Shown: positions 32,145 to 41,579, counted from the first letter of the stretch. The stretch: 64,000 nt of DNA from Streptomyces sp. CB02923 (GCF_001905005.1 NZ_LWKZ01000024.1:491427-555426), one strand, 5' to 3'. The notes: a model not told the origin generated them from the sequence alone. Program-made: numbers and translations.

Positions 32145-35100
32145 ATGGGCGGTGCTCCGCCGGAGGTCCGGAGCAAGCTGTGTGGGTCGGGCGGGCGGAG
32201 TGCGGTCGTTGTGAGCAGGGCAGGGCAGGCTGGGGAAGTCGGCAGTGTCTTCCGGTGCGAACTGGCCGCGCACTTGGCAGTGCACGGGCTCCGTGGCCGC
32301 CCGGTGTCGGGACTGGACGTACCCGCAGGGGCGTGGCCCGTCCGGCTGGACTTCGAGACCAGCGACCCGACGGACGACATCCGTGTCACCTTTTCCGATG
32401 GGCGCCTCGCCTACGTGTCCGCGAAGCGGAAGATCGACCGAGGGCGTCCGCTCGAAGAGACGCTGGCGGGGTGGGTGGAACAGGTTCCGACGCTCGGTCC
32501 GGACGATCTTCTGGTCATCGCCGGCGAGGAACTCGTCGGGCCGGTAAAGAACCTCGACCGGGCTCTGCGACGCCACCGTGCGGGCCTGGGCATGGAGACT
32601 GGTGACGAGACCAGGGCCCTCGCCCTCCTCACCGACCGGCTTCCGTCGCGGGTCCGTGGGCTCGTCCTCGACCGGGCACGTGTCCTCCATCTACCCGCCT
32701 CAACCGGACCGGCACTCCACCGGGACCTTCTGGCCGCCCTGATGGATCTCGTCGTCGCGGATACGCAGGGACACCGTGCCGTGAGCACCCTGGCCGACGT
32801 CTTCCACCGGCAAGCGGGCGAGGCGCTCGGGAGTTCCGCCGAGGACTGGGTCGCCGCCCTGACCGCCTCTGGGGTGACCGTGCTCCCGGACCAAGGGGGT
32901 CCGGTGGCGATGCGTCTGGCCTCCCGTCGGAACGCCGTCGACGCGTACCGCACCCGGCTCACCGCGGAGGCCGGACGGATCGACCTCAGCCTGCTCGCCG
33001 ATGACCTTCCGCCCCTCGTCGTCGACGACCTCGTCGGCGGCCTCCGGATCGAAGTGGAGGGTAAACATTCCTCCTCCTTCCTCCTCCAATACCTGAGGCG
33101 CTGGCGCCGCATGCTCATCGTGGGGCAACCGGGCTCAGGCAAGTCGGTGGCAGTACGCGAGATCGCGGCCCACTGCGCCAGCCACGCCGATGCCCCCGCC
33201 CCGGTCCCCGTGTCGCTGCCGCGTCTACTGAAGAGACAGCCGGGACGGCTGACCCTCGACAGCCTGGTCGATGACGCCGTGGCGGACACCGTGCCGGACG
33301 CGGACCGGGGACCGCTCGCCGCGTACCTCCATGAGGAGATCGGCCAAGGGCGCGTGCTCCTCCTCTGCGACGGGCTAGACGAATGCGGGGCGCGCGTGCC
33401 ATGGGTCGCGCAGCAACTCAAAGAGGTTCTCGCGTCTCTGCACCCCTCCTGCGGGTTCGTGGTCACGACACGGACGAACGCACAAGGGGCCGCGGCCCGG
33501 CTCGGCCTGCCCCGGGTCGAACTCGCGGCCCCACAGGATCTCAACGCAACGGTCGACAGCATCCTCGTCGCCTGTGCCGAAGCACGGGTTCCCGGGCCGG
33601 ACCGAGCGGCCTTCCTGGCAACGCGACGCGCCTGGATCAAGGATGCGAAGAAGGCGCACTCGCATCTGCTCGCGGTGCCGCTGCTCGCCGCTCTGCTCGC
33701 CCTCGTCTGCGCGAACGCGCCGGACGCCGCCCTCCCCAGAGGGCGTGCGGCGTTGTTGCACCGCGCGGTGGAACAGTCCGTGCACCGGTGGGAGCGGCTA
33801 CGGGGGACACTCGACCCGGCCCGACCCTGGGCACCCGCCCTGACGACGGGCATGCTTCTCGACGGGTTCGTCACGCTCGGACGGCTCCTCGCCGGCGAGG
33901 CGACCCCTCCAGCGGGACGCGCCCTCGAGTCACTGAACAGCATGCTGAGGGACCCGCTGCGATGGGCCATGCCGCCCGCCGCAGCCGGCGAGTTGGCGGA
34001 GCACGTTCTCCGGTTCTGGGACGAGCACGTCGCCGTGTTCGTGGTGAACGGTGCGGGCGAACTCACCTCCCGCAGCAAGGTCTTCGCCGAGATCGCAACA
34101 GCCATGTGGGCACGGTCGTGCGGGGCCGAGGAACTGCGGGACTGGCTGCGCCACGCCCTCGTCCACACGGACTCCGACGGGGCTATCGCACTCGCCGCCG
34201 GACTCGATTCCCGTACGGCCGAGGCTCTGCTGGACGTCGGCGAGACACAGCGGGAGGCCACCCTCATGGTGGCTGACCTCGCGGCGCGCGGTGTCGTGAC
34301 ACTTTCCGACGGCGAACTGGGACGGGCCCTGGACCAGCTCGCAAACGGCGCTCTCGGCGCGCTCGCGGGCGAGCCGGTACTCCCGCGCGGCCCTGGCAAA
34401 CCCCCGGGGTTCCTCCCCGCACTGTGGGACAAGGCGCGCGGTGCGGGGCCCTGGCCCTTCGTGGAGGCCGCGTGTCTGCTGGCCCTGCCCTCGACGTCGC
34501 GGCGTCGGCGAACGGACCTTGTGGAACTGTCCGAGCTCGATGACACCGCCGAGTCGATCGCCCGGACTCTGTGCGCGCTGACGGACGCACGCACGGACGC
34601 GTCCCCCCTGAGCAGAGCGGAGATCGACGCGCTCCGCCAGCTGCTGGCGCTTCCCCTGCCGCAGGACTCCGGCATGGTGCAGCAAGGACGAGGTAGCTGG
34701 AAGATGGTCGGTGGTGGCCGCCTCACACCGGGGCTCGAGCAGGTCGCCCTAGGCGCGGCCGAGCACCTGGGGGAGCTTCCCGACGACGCGGGTGAGTACG
34801 TGTTCGCCCTCGCGATGCACACGTCTGGGCACGTCGCCGAAAGGATCTACGCCGTACTCGCACGCGGGGGATTCGACACAAGTCGGCGTTGGGGGAACAT
34901 CACCGCCAAGTTGCGAGACTGGGCGTCCGGCGCCTGGGACGACAGGGCTGCTTTCCTCTCCGACCTCGTGTCGCTGCATGGCCCGTGCCCGGAGCCTCCG
35001 GGCGGGGACTTCTGGTCGCTCACCGCCCTCGGCGACCTTCTCGCGGCGACCGGATACTCCGATTCCCCGGCGAACGAGATCGACCGCGCCTTCGCCCACG

Positions 35101-35774
35101 ACAGCACGGCGGAGCGCCGGGCGTGGCTCGACGCGACAGCGGACGCGTACGGCATCGACAAGGCGGCCGTGGCCGCCCAGGCGCGCCACCTCCAGCAGGT
35201 CACCGCGCCCGATTCCCCGCTGGACGGATGGCTCGTCGCGGGCACACCGCCCCCGGTCAAGCCGTCGCCGCTACCCGATGTCGGACAGATCCTCACCGAC
35301 GCCCAGCAGACGGCAATGCTGGCGTGCTTGGAAGCGGACTCCTCGTGGATGGCATGGTCGGCGGCGAACCTGCTGATCAACCTGGAAGGAGGTCGCGTTC
35401 CGTGGGACGGCGAGGAGTTGTTCGACAGGGACATGACCCCTTGGCCTCGCCACCGGGCGAGCCTCTTCTACGCCATCGCCGTCATGACCTCTGGCGATCG
35501 GCGCCCTTCGCTCCTGGCACGGGCCGCTTCCTCGGAATCGGCGGACCACCGATTGGCGGCGAGAATGCTGATCTCTGCCGTACCGTGTCTCGATCCCAAC
35601 GGTTCGATCATGGAGGCGCTGCGCCGGGATGCCGACCTGTCGGTCCGCCCGAAGGACGCGTATCAGGCCACGCCCCTCCCAACGCACTGGAGTTGCAGAC
35701 ACTGCCGGACGGTCCAGGCCTTCGACATCGAGGACTGTCCGGGGTGCGACGACGGAGTGCGTCCTCGGCCCTGA
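32145..35774 (+). CDS. NACHT NTPase with N-terminal nuclease-like domain
   Basis: Protein of 1209 residues. Residues 30-110 look like a PD-(D/E)xK-type nuclease seen ahead of bacterial STAND proteins: LDFETSDPTDDIRV (Asp77/Asp78) and YVSAKRK (Lys94). The NACHT core has Walker A VGQPGSGKS (about residue 325) and the family's Walker B LLLCDGLDEC (about 405). A long helical sensor region follows, and the end is a zinc ribbon (CRHC...CPGC). Bacterial NACHT proteins recognise phage components and then trigger the effector, here presumably DNA cutting. The ATG at 32145 has no clear ribosome binding site, so the start is uncertain. It lies in the remnant island next to DUF6602, which supports defence. 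Confidence 0.8.
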   Translation: MGGAPPEVRSKLCGSGGRSAVVVSRAGQAGEVGSVFRCELAAHLAVHGLRGRPVSGLDVPAGAWPVRLDFETSDPTDDIRVTFSDGRLAYVSAKRKIDRGRPLEETLAGWVEQVPTLGPDDLLVIAGEELVGPVKNLDRALRRHRAGLGMETGDETRALALLTDRLPSRVRGLVLDRARVLHLPASTGPALHRDLLAALMDLVVADTQGHRAVSTLADVFHRQAGEALGSSAEDWVAALTASGVTVLPDQGGPVAMRLASRRNAVDAYRTRLTAEAGRIDLSLLADDLPPLVVDDLVGGLRIEVEGKHSSSFLLQYLRRWRRMLIVGQPGSGKSVAVREIAAHCASHADAPAPVPVSLPRLLKRQPGRLTLDSLVDDAVADTVPDADRGPLAAYLHEEIGQGRVLLLCDGLDECGARVPWVAQQLKEVLASLHPSCGFVVTTRTNAQGAAARLGLPRVELAAPQDLNATVDSILVACAEARVPGPDRAAFLATRRAWIKDAKKAHSHLLAVPLLAALLALVCANAPDAALPRGRAALLHRAVEQSVHRWERLRGTLDPARPWAPALTTGMLLDGFVTLGRLLAGEATPPAGRALESLNSMLRDPLRWAMPPAAAGELAEHVLRFWDEHVAVFVVNGAGELTSRSKVFAEIATAMWARSCGAEELRDWLRHALVHTDSDGAIALAAGLDSRTAEALLDVGETQREATLMVADLAARGVVTLSDGELGRALDQLANGALGALAGEPVLPRGPGKPPGFLPALWDKARGAGPWPFVEAACLLALPSTSRRRRTDLVELSELDDTAESIARTLCALTDARTDASPLSRAEIDALRQLLALPLPQDSGMVQQGRGSWKMVGGGRLTPGLEQVALGAAEHLGELPDDAGEYVFALAMHTSGHVAERIYAVLARGGFDTSRRWGNITAKLRDWASGAWDDRAAFLSDLVSLHGPCPEPPGGDFWSLTALGDLLAATGYSDSPANEIDRAFAHDSTAERRAWLDATADAYGIDKAAVAAQARHLQQVTAPDSPLDGWLVAGTPPPVKPSPLPDVGQILTDAQQTAMLACLEADSSWMAWSAANLLINLEGGRVPWDGEELFDRDMTPWPRHRASLFYAIAVMTSGDRRPSLLARAASSESADHRLAARMLISAVPCLDPNGSIMEALRRDADLSVRPKDAYQATPLPTHWSCRHCRTVQAFDIEDCPGCDDGVRPRP

Positions 35775-35926
35775 GGGGAAATCAGGAGCAAATCACGCGC
35801 GACGCGTAGGGCGGAGCCGACCACCGCCGGAAATGGAGCGGGCTGTCACGCAGAGTCCACCAATCATGATCCTCACCGTCGACGCGGTGAATAAAGGTGA
35901 AGAAAGGGAGGCTTTCGCCGCACCGC

Positions 35927-37546
35927 TCACCCGAAATACATCACCTCAGATGCCGGCCCGCCCAGGTAGGGCCGCCAGTTGGCGAGGCCGGGGCCGTTGG
36001 GTGTGCCGGTGGTGGCGAAGGTGGTCAGGGCGCTGCCGAGCGTTTGTGCCAGGAGGTGGTCTTCTGTGGTTGTCCGGCCGAGCATCGGGCTTTCGGGGTA
36101 GGCGTCGAACGTGTTGAAGAGGAACGGCAGTTCCGCGCAGTGGGTGGCGCCCAGGGTGCCGTCGTCGCCCTCCGGAGCCCGGTCGAAGCGGTAGACGTAC
36201 GCGGGGGTCCCCTGCACGGCGCGCTGCTCCGCGATGCGGATCGTCCCGTCACGGAACATCCAGCCGGTGGCCGCCTCGCTCAGGAGGCCGACGGGTGGGG
36301 CGTCCGGTCGCAGGCGTGCCAGGTCGTCGTACGCGTCCGCCGCTGCGTCACGGCCGCCGCTCCGGAAGTCGCCGCCGGACTCCTCGCGCATGACCTTGAG
36401 GACGTCGTCCCGGGTGAACCGCCGGGCCTGTTCGTCGAAGGCCAGGAACGCGGTCATCTCGTCGCGTACCGTGCCGATCAGCAGCCCGGTGCTGCCCAGA
36501 TCCCCTTGTGATACGGCCTGTTGAGGAGAGACCGGCAGGGTGGCGCCGCCGAGCACGGGGTACAGGGGCGGCGCGACGCGGCCCGGCCGCGCGCGGTCCG
36601 CCGCCAGCCGGGCGTAGGCGGAGAGCAGCCGCTCCACCGGCAGGGCGCGCAACTCCCGCAGCGCCGCCGCCTCGTTGCCGGACACGGCCGCCTTGTCCGG
36701 CACTCCGGCAAGGCGCAGGAAGTCGGCCGTGTTCTGCGCCGCCGCGGCCGGGTCCTGGGGCGGCAGGCCCCACGGCCCGCTCTGCGCGACGACCCGGCGT
36801 ACCAGGGTGCGGGTCTGCGGAGCGACCGCGAGGCACAGGGCCGAGTACGCGCCCGCCGACTGGCCGCCGACGGTGATACGGGCGGGGTCGCCGCCGAAGG
36901 CCGCGATGTTCCCGTGCACCCAGCGCAGCGCCGCGGCCTGGTCCTGGAGGCCGAGGTTGTGCACGCCGGCGTCGGGGAGGAAGAGGTGGCCGAGCGGACC
37001 GAGGCGGTAGTTGGCCGTGACCACGACGAGGTTGCCGAGGGCGGCGAGCCGGGCGCCGTCGTACCAGTCCCAGCCGCCGGAACCGCTGGTGAAACCGCCC
37101 CCGTGGAGCCAGAGCAGCACGGGCCGGCCGGTGCCGTCCGCCGCGTCGGCCGGGCTCCAGACGTTGAGGGTCAGGCAGCCGTCCTCGTCCCAGTCGGGGG
37201 TACGGGCCCCCATGACGCCCTCCAGGCGGGACGGGCCCTGTGGCGCGGCGGGCCCGGGGCGCGCCGCGTCCCGGACACCGGTCCAGCCCTCGTGCGGGCG
37301 CGGCGGCGAGAAGCGCAGAGCGCCGGTCGGCGAGGCCGCGTACGGAATTCCGCGGAAGGCGACCACCGGCGGGACGGCGGCCACCGGCGGCGAGCCCGCC
37401 GGGCTTCCCGCTCCGGCGCCGTGGGCGCCGTGGGCACCCTCCAGCCGCCGTCCCACGCCCGTCGCGTTCTCCGCCGGGGCGGGCACACCGCGCACGCGCC
37501 CCCGCTCCGTCTCCACCGTCCGCCACCACTCGCCGACTGCCGCCAT
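35927..37546 (-). CDS. Type-B carboxylesterase/lipase
   Basis: Alpha/beta-hydrolase of 539 residues cleaving carboxylic esters. FRGIPYAASPTGALRF, EDCL-like DEDGCLTLNVW, the oxyanion LLWLHGGGF and the nucleophile Ser in GGQSAGAYS are all present; the catalytic His is in GATHCAELPFLF. A Gly/Ala-rich insert of about 40 residues lies near the N-terminus. No signal peptide is seen. AGGAAGGG lies about 8 bases before the ATG at 37546, and the longer reading adds 16 residues without a better ribosome binding site. It is the first ordinary chromosomal gene right of the island. Confidence 0.9.
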   Translation of the reverse strand: MAAVGEWWRTVETERGRVRGVPAPAENATGVGRRLEGAHGAHGAGAGSPAGSPPVAAVPPVVAFRGIPYAASPTGALRFSPPRPHEGWTGVRDAARPGPAAPQGPSRLEGVMGARTPDWDEDGCLTLNVWSPADAADGTGRPVLLWLHGGGFTSGSGGWDWYDGARLAALGNLVVVTANYRLGPLGHLFLPDAGVHNLGLQDQAAALRWVHGNIAAFGGDPARITVGGQSAGAYSALCLAVAPQTRTLVRRVVAQSGPWGLPPQDPAAAAQNTADFLRLAGVPDKAAVSGNEAAALRELRALPVERLLSAYARLAADRARPGRVAPPLYPVLGGATLPVSPQQAVSQGDLGSTGLLIGTVRDEMTAFLAFDEQARRFTRDDVLKVMREESGGDFRSGGRDAAADAYDDLARLRPDAPPVGLLSEAATGWMFRDGTIRIAEQRAVQGTPAYVYRFDRAPEGDDGTLGATHCAELPFLFNTFDAYPESPMLGRTTTEDHLLAQTLGSALTTFATTGTPNGPGLANWRPYLGGPASEVMYFG

Positions 37547-37696
37547 AGGTTCCGCCCTTCCTCCGGTTCGGGCCCCCGCGCGGGTCTGTTCCACGCGACC
37601 GTCCGCTACCCGTGCTCGCGCCCGTCACACAGCGCGGTCCGGACCTCCGCCGCGCGGCTGCGCCCGGGGAATCCCGGTGTGGTACTCCTGTACAAA

Positions 37697-37718
37697 CGGC
37701 CCCGGTGTGCCGGGGCCG
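37697..37718. other. 9-bp hairpin before the DUF1992 gene
   Basis: CGGCCCCGG pairs perfectly with CCGGGGCCG around TGTG. It lies 41 bases before the start codon, probably in the 5' untranslated region. Its role is unknown. Confidence 0.4.
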
Positions 37719-37758
37719 AGGGTGACCGGCCGAACCCCACCTCCCAGGGAGTTCCGTG

Positions 37759-38160
37759 ATGACCGAGCGCAAGCCCCCCGGCGTCGGCTTCGAGACCTGG
37801 ACCGACCGGCAGATCCGCGAGGCCACGGAGCGCGGCGAGTTCGCCGACCTGCCCGGCTTCGGCAAGCCGCTGCCCGACCTCAACAAGCCGTACGACGACA
37901 TGTGGTGGGTCAAGGAGAAGATGAGCCGGGAGAACCTCTCCTTCCTGCCGCCGACGCTCGCCCTGCGCAAGGAGGCCGAGGACGCGCTCGAAGCCGCGGC
38001 GCAGGCCCCTTCGGAGCGGGCGGTGCGGCGCATCGTCGGCGAGATCAACACGAAGATCGAGCAGGCGGTCCGCCAGCCGCCTCCCGGGCCGCCGCTCAAC
38101 CTGGAGCCGTACGACGTGGAGCGCGTCGTGAGCGACTGGCGCGCCCGGCACGGGAAGTAG
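37759..38160 (+). CDS. DUF1992 protein (DnaJ-homologue C28 type domain)
   Basis: Protein of 133 residues that matches the DUF1992/DnaJ-homologue subfamily C member 28 domain: ERGEFADLPGFGKPLPDLNKPYDDMWWVKEKMSREN and the Pro-rich end QPPPGPPLNLEPYDVERVVSDWRARHG. Such proteins are widespread and of unknown function. AGGGAG lies 7 bases before the ATG at 37759; a GTG directly before it (37756) is the other possible start. It stands alone, divergent from the esterase and convergent with the LysE gene. Confidence 0.85.
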   Translation: MTERKPPGVGFETWTDRQIREATERGEFADLPGFGKPLPDLNKPYDDMWWVKEKMSRENLSFLPPTLALRKEAEDALEAAAQAPSERAVRRIVGEINTKIEQAVRQPPPGPPLNLEPYDVERVVSDWRARHGK

Positions 38161-38239
38161 CGTTCCGGGGGCGGTCCGGCCGCGTACGCCTCCCGCGCTC
38201 CGGAAGGAACCCGGCCACCCGCAGCACCGGCGCGCGGCC

Positions 38240-38911
38240 TCACCGCTGCTCCGTGGCCAGCCACCCCGCCAGTCCCAGCATCGCCACCCCGGTCGTCGCG
38301 TCGAGGCGGCGCCGTACGCGCCGGGTGATTCCCAGGGTCTTCAGCCGGCCGCCCAGTGCGGCGTAACCGCAGGCGCAGCAGAATTCCACGGCGATGTAGG
38401 CCGCTCCCAGGGCGAGGAGCGGGACGGCGATGTGCGACGCGTCGCGGGCGAGGAACTGCGGCAGGAACACGGTGAAGAGGATGAGCGCCTTCGGGTTGGC
38501 CGCCGCGACGACGAACTCCTGCCACGCCAGCCGCCGCGCGGACACGGACGGCCGGGGCTCTCCTGCCGCTCCCCCGCCGCGGTCGTCGCGGTCACGGTCC
38601 GGCCGCTCCCGTGACGCCGTGCGGCCCGCCGTGGCCACCGTCCGCACTCCCAGCCATGCCAGGTACGCCACCCCGCCCCACTTGACGATGTTGAACGCCG
38701 GCTCGGAGGCGGTGAGCACCGCTCCCAGCCCGGCCGCCACCGCCGCCACCATCAGCGCGAACGCGCTGAACCGTCCCAGCGAGGCGCCGACGGCCGCGCG
38801 CGGGCCGTGCCGCAGCCCGTTGCGCAACGCCAGCAGTTGGTTGGCCCCGGGCGTGGCGGCCAGCAACAGAGCCGCCGGGAAGAACGCGGCCCACTCCACT
38901 TCGCTCACCAT
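38240..38911 (-). CDS. LysE-family amino acid exporter
   Basis: Membrane protein of 223 residues in the LysE/RhtB exporter family. The typical start WAAFFPAALLLAATPGANQLLALRNGLRHG carries the family's PGP-like loop (here TPGAN). Six hydrophobic segments are readable, and a polar loop of about 25 residues (TASRERPDRDRDDRGGG) sits between segments 3 and 4. It probably exports an amino acid or a derivative by proton exchange. The ATG at 38911 was chosen because upstream residues are Arg-rich noise. Confidence 0.87.
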   Translation of the reverse strand: MVSEVEWAAFFPAALLLAATPGANQLLALRNGLRHGPRAAVGASLGRFSAFALMVAAVAAGLGAVLTASEPAFNIVKWGGVAYLAWLGVRTVATAGRTASRERPDRDRDDRGGGAAGEPRPSVSARRLAWQEFVVAAANPKALILFTVFLPQFLARDASHIAVPLLALGAAYIAVEFCCACGYAALGGRLKTLGITRRVRRRLDATTGVAMLGLAGWLATEQR

Positions 38912-39055
38912 GCCCGGACGCCTACCCCGTGCGACGGGAGACGGCACCGGCGGTGAGCCGAACGCCGGACGGACCGCCGTGCCGTATCCGGTCGCGCGAC
39001 GGACCACACGCGACCATCCGCGCGACCGTCCGCGCGACCGACCGCACCGCACGCC

Positions 39056-39463
39056 CTACGGTCGCAGCGCCTCCCGTACGCCGTGGCAGGCGTCGACCGC
39101 ACGGGTCGTGGCCTGGGTGCACAGGCGGCAGTGTTCGTGGCCGCCCGCGTGTGCCCGGCACAGGTCGTTGCTGCGTTCGCAGGCGACCGCGCACGCGTCG
39201 AGCTGCGCGGCGAGCAGCCGGGTCTCGGCGCCGCCTTCCCGGAGCAGCAGCCGCAGGGTCGCCCCGACGACGTCGTGGCAGTCCAGGTCGGCGCGGACCG
39301 CTTCGCGCATCCGGTCCGCGTCGTCGGAGGCGAGCATTCCGGTCGCGCAGACGAGGACGGCCTTCTCGCAGTCGGCGAGGGCGTCGGTGGCCGGGGCCAG
39401 CACGTCGGTGCCGAGCCGGGCCTTGGTGGTGATGCTGTCGAGGAGTGTGCGGGTCGGGAGCAT
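39056..39463 (-). CDS. Four-helix Cys-rich protein, Csp-like copper storage
   Basis: Cytosolic protein of 135 residues with nine Cys residues placed along four helices (DCEKAVLVC, DLDCHD, LDACAVACERSNDLC, HEHCRLC, DACHG). This is the pattern of DUF326 four-helix-bundle copper-binding proteins (Csp), which hold many Cu(I) ions in the bundle. No Tat or Sec signal is seen, so it would be the cytosolic form. GGAGG lies 5 bases before the ATG at 39463. It is divergent from nsrR; no copper regulator lies next to it. Metal binding is inferred from the Cys pattern. Confidence 0.75.
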   Translation of the reverse strand: MLPTRTLLDSITTKARLGTDVLAPATDALADCEKAVLVCATGMLASDDADRMREAVRADLDCHDVVGATLRLLLREGGAETRLLAAQLDACAVACERSNDLCRAHAGGHEHCRLCTQATTRAVDACHGVREALRP

Positions 39464-39689
39464 GGCGGCCTCCAAACGCGGTGCTCACGGGCCGGCTCCG
39501 GCACCGCATCCCGGCGGCCGGAGAGCGGCCCGTGGATGCCCTTCGGCCCGACCGTACTGCTGCCCGGTACGGCGGAACAGGCGCGCGGCCGTCCGTCTTC
39601 GCCGCGGGTGTCCGACACGCGCCCGGCCCATCCGCCCTCCGGCCCGCCCGTTTCACCCCATCCCGCCCGCCCCGTCCACACCACCCCCA

Positions 39690-39712
39690 AATTGGCATCG
39701 CATAATCCAATT
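39690..39712. promoter_or_regulatory. NsrR operator and leaderless promoter of nsrR
   Basis: AATTGG (39690-39695) and CCAATT (39707-39712) form an 11-1-11 imperfect inverted repeat of the NsrR type. It overlaps TTGGCA (-35, 39692-39697), with TACGGT (-10, 39716-39721) 18 bases on and the GTG 7 bases after that, so NsrR probably represses itself. Confidence 0.65.
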
Positions 39713-39727
39713 CAGTACGGTGAGACC

Positions 39728-40174
39728 GTGCGACTGACGAAGAGCACCGACATCGCGCTCCGCATCGCCATGCGGCTGGCGGTCCTCGACGACCGGGGCG
39801 ACGCGCCGACCACACGCGAGGTGGCGGGCGCCGTCCAGGTCCCGTACACGCACGCCGCCAAGGTGGTGAGCAGACTGCAGCACCTCGGCGTCGTGGAGGC
39901 CCGGCGGGGACGCAACGGCGGACTGTCCCTGACCCGGGCGGGGCGTACCGGCTCCCTGGGGCACCTGGTGCGCGAGCTGGAGGGCGTCGGCGACGTGGTG
40001 GGGTGCGAGGACGAGCCGCCTTGCCCGCTGCGCGCGGCCTGCCGCCTGCGCGGCGCCCTGCGCACCGCACAGGAAGCGTTCTTCGCCTCGCTGGACCCGC
40101 TGTCCGTCGAGGACCTGGTGGGCACCCCGACCGGCCCTCTGCTGCTCAGCCTGTCTCCGCGGCCGGAGGGCTGA
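39728..40174 (+). CDS. nsrR: Nitric-oxide-sensing Rrf2-family repressor
   Basis: Rrf2-type winged-helix repressor of 148 residues that holds a 4Fe-4S cluster and releases DNA when NO destroys it. The DNA-binding part (TREVAGAVQVPYTHAAKVVSRLQHLGVVEARRGRNGG) is followed by the cluster ligands Cys93, Cys99 and Cys105, the same numbers I recall for the S. coelicolor protein. The GTG start has no ribosome binding site and lies 7 bases after a -10 box, so the transcript is leaderless. The flavohaemoglobin gene hmp follows on the same strand after 169 bases, with its own NsrR-like site. Confidence 0.92.
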   Translation: MRLTKSTDIALRIAMRLAVLDDRGDAPTTREVAGAVQVPYTHAAKVVSRLQHLGVVEARRGRNGGLSLTRAGRTGSLGHLVRELEGVGDVVGCEDEPPCPLRAACRLRGALRTAQEAFFASLDPLSVEDLVGTPTGPLLLSLSPRPEG

Positions 40175-40220
40175 ACGGCCCTACCGCACACCCCCACCCC
40201 GGCTCGTACGCTTGCGGCGA

Positions 40221-40243
40221 AATACGAATCTGAGATGCAAGTT
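40221..40243. promoter_or_regulatory. NsrR operator before hmp
   Basis: AATACGAATCT and AGATGCAAGTT form an 11-1-11 inverted repeat with 7 of 11 positions symmetric around ATCTGAGAT. It resembles the site before nsrR and lies 100 bases before hmp, so hmp is probably repressed until NO appears. Confidence 0.65.
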
Positions 40244-40343
40244 ATTCGCGCCCCAGCGTCTCCACCGACCAACCAGCGCCTCCACCGACCAACCGACGAG
40301 CCGACCCGTCAACACCTTTCAAGAACGAGAACCGGAGCACCCG

Positions 40344-41573
40344 ATGCTGTCCTCCAAGTCCGCCGAAACCGTCCGTGCTACCCTCCCCGCGGTCGGAGCG
40401 GCCATCGGTGAGATCACCCCGCTCTTCTACGAGAAGCTGTTCGCCGCCCACCCCGCGCTGCTCCGCGACCTGTTCAACCGCGGCAACCAGGCCAACGGCA
40501 GCCAGCGCCAGGCGCTCGCCGGCTCCATCGCCACCTTCGCCACGTACCTGGTGGAGCACCCGGACGAGCGTCCCGACGCGATGCTGGAGCGCATCGCGCA
40601 CAAGCACGCCTCGCTCGGCGTCCTCCCCGGCCAGTACCCGGTCGTGCGCGAGCACCTGTTCGCGGCCATCGCCGAGGTGCTGGGCGATGCGGTCACCGAA
40701 GAGGTCGTGGCGGCCTGGGACGAGGTGTACTGGCTGATGGCGAACGCTCTCATCGCCATCGAGAAGCGCCTGTACGAGGCTGCGGGCACGCCGGACGGCG
40801 ACGTCTGGCGGGAGTACCGCGTCACCGGGCGCTTCCAGGAGACCGAGGACGTGGCGACCTTCGTCGTACAGCCGGTGGACGGGGATCCGGTCCCGGCGTC
40901 CCGGCCCGGCCAGTATGTCTCCGTACAGGTGCGGCTCGCCGACGGTGCCCGGCAGATACGGCAGTACAGCCTGTCCGGACAGCCGGACGGCGGCCTGCAG
41001 TTCTCGGTGAAGCGCGTGGCCGGCGACGCGTCCGGGTCGCCGGCCGGCGAGGTCTCCAACCACCTGCACGCCCATGTGCACGGCGGCGACGTGCTGCGCC
41101 TCAGCGCCCCGTTCGGCGACGTGGTGCCGGAGGAGAGCGAGCGCCCGCTGCTCCTCGCCTCGGCCGGCATCGGCTGCACCCCCATGATCGGCATCCTGTC
41201 CCGGCTCGCCGCCGACGGCTCCGCCCGCCGCGTCGTCTCCGTGCACGCCGACCGCGCCCCGGCCGCCCACGCCTTCCGCGCCGAACTGCGGCAGCTCACC
41301 GAGAAGCTGGACAACGCCACCGCGGAGGTCTGGTACGAGCAGCCGGAGTCCGGCGACGCGGGCAACGACGGCGCCGCGGGCAACGGCGGCGGCGCCGTCA
41401 CCCAGCACGAGGGCCGCATCGACCTGAGCCGGACCGACGCCCCGGAAGGCACCGTCGCCTATCTCTGCGGCCCGGTGCCCTTCATGAAGGCCGCCCGCGG
41501 CCAGCTCCTGGCGGCGGGCGTGGGCGCGGCGGACATCCACTACGAGGTGTTCGGGCCGGACCTGGGCCTGTGA
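40344..41573 (+). CDS. hmp: Flavohaemoglobin, nitric oxide dioxygenase
   Basis: Flavohaemoglobin of 409 residues that converts NO and O2 to nitrate using NAD(P)H. The globin part (about 1-140) has Tyr29 (B10), a Gln near the E7 site and the proximal His88 in KHASLGV. The FAD domain has RQYSLSG, and the NAD domain has LLASAGIGCTPMIGIL and YLCGPVPFMKA near the C-terminus. A Gly/Asn-rich insert (about residues 335-352) is extra. GGAG lies about 6 bases before the ATG. It lies downstream of nsrR and its NsrR-like operator. Confidence 0.95.
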   Translation: MLSSKSAETVRATLPAVGAAIGEITPLFYEKLFAAHPALLRDLFNRGNQANGSQRQALAGSIATFATYLVEHPDERPDAMLERIAHKHASLGVLPGQYPVVREHLFAAIAEVLGDAVTEEVVAAWDEVYWLMANALIAIEKRLYEAAGTPDGDVWREYRVTGRFQETEDVATFVVQPVDGDPVPASRPGQYVSVQVRLADGARQIRQYSLSGQPDGGLQFSVKRVAGDASGSPAGEVSNHLHAHVHGGDVLRLSAPFGDVVPEESERPLLLASAGIGCTPMIGILSRLAADGSARRVVSVHADRAPAAHAFRAELRQLTEKLDNATAEVWYEQPESGDAGNDGAAGNGGGAVTQHEGRIDLSRTDAPEGTVAYLCGPVPFMKAARGQLLAAGVGAADIHYEVFGPDLGL

Positions 41574-41579
41574 CGGGGC

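Noticed and set aside
32411..34822. 803-residue minus-strand frame over the NACHT gene
   Set aside because: Ser/Arg/Ala-rich composition typical of an antisense frame; the plus strand encodes clear Walker motifs.
36348..38525. 725-residue minus-strand frame across esterase, DUF1992 and LysE genes
   Set aside because: Crosses three real genes and has no domain.
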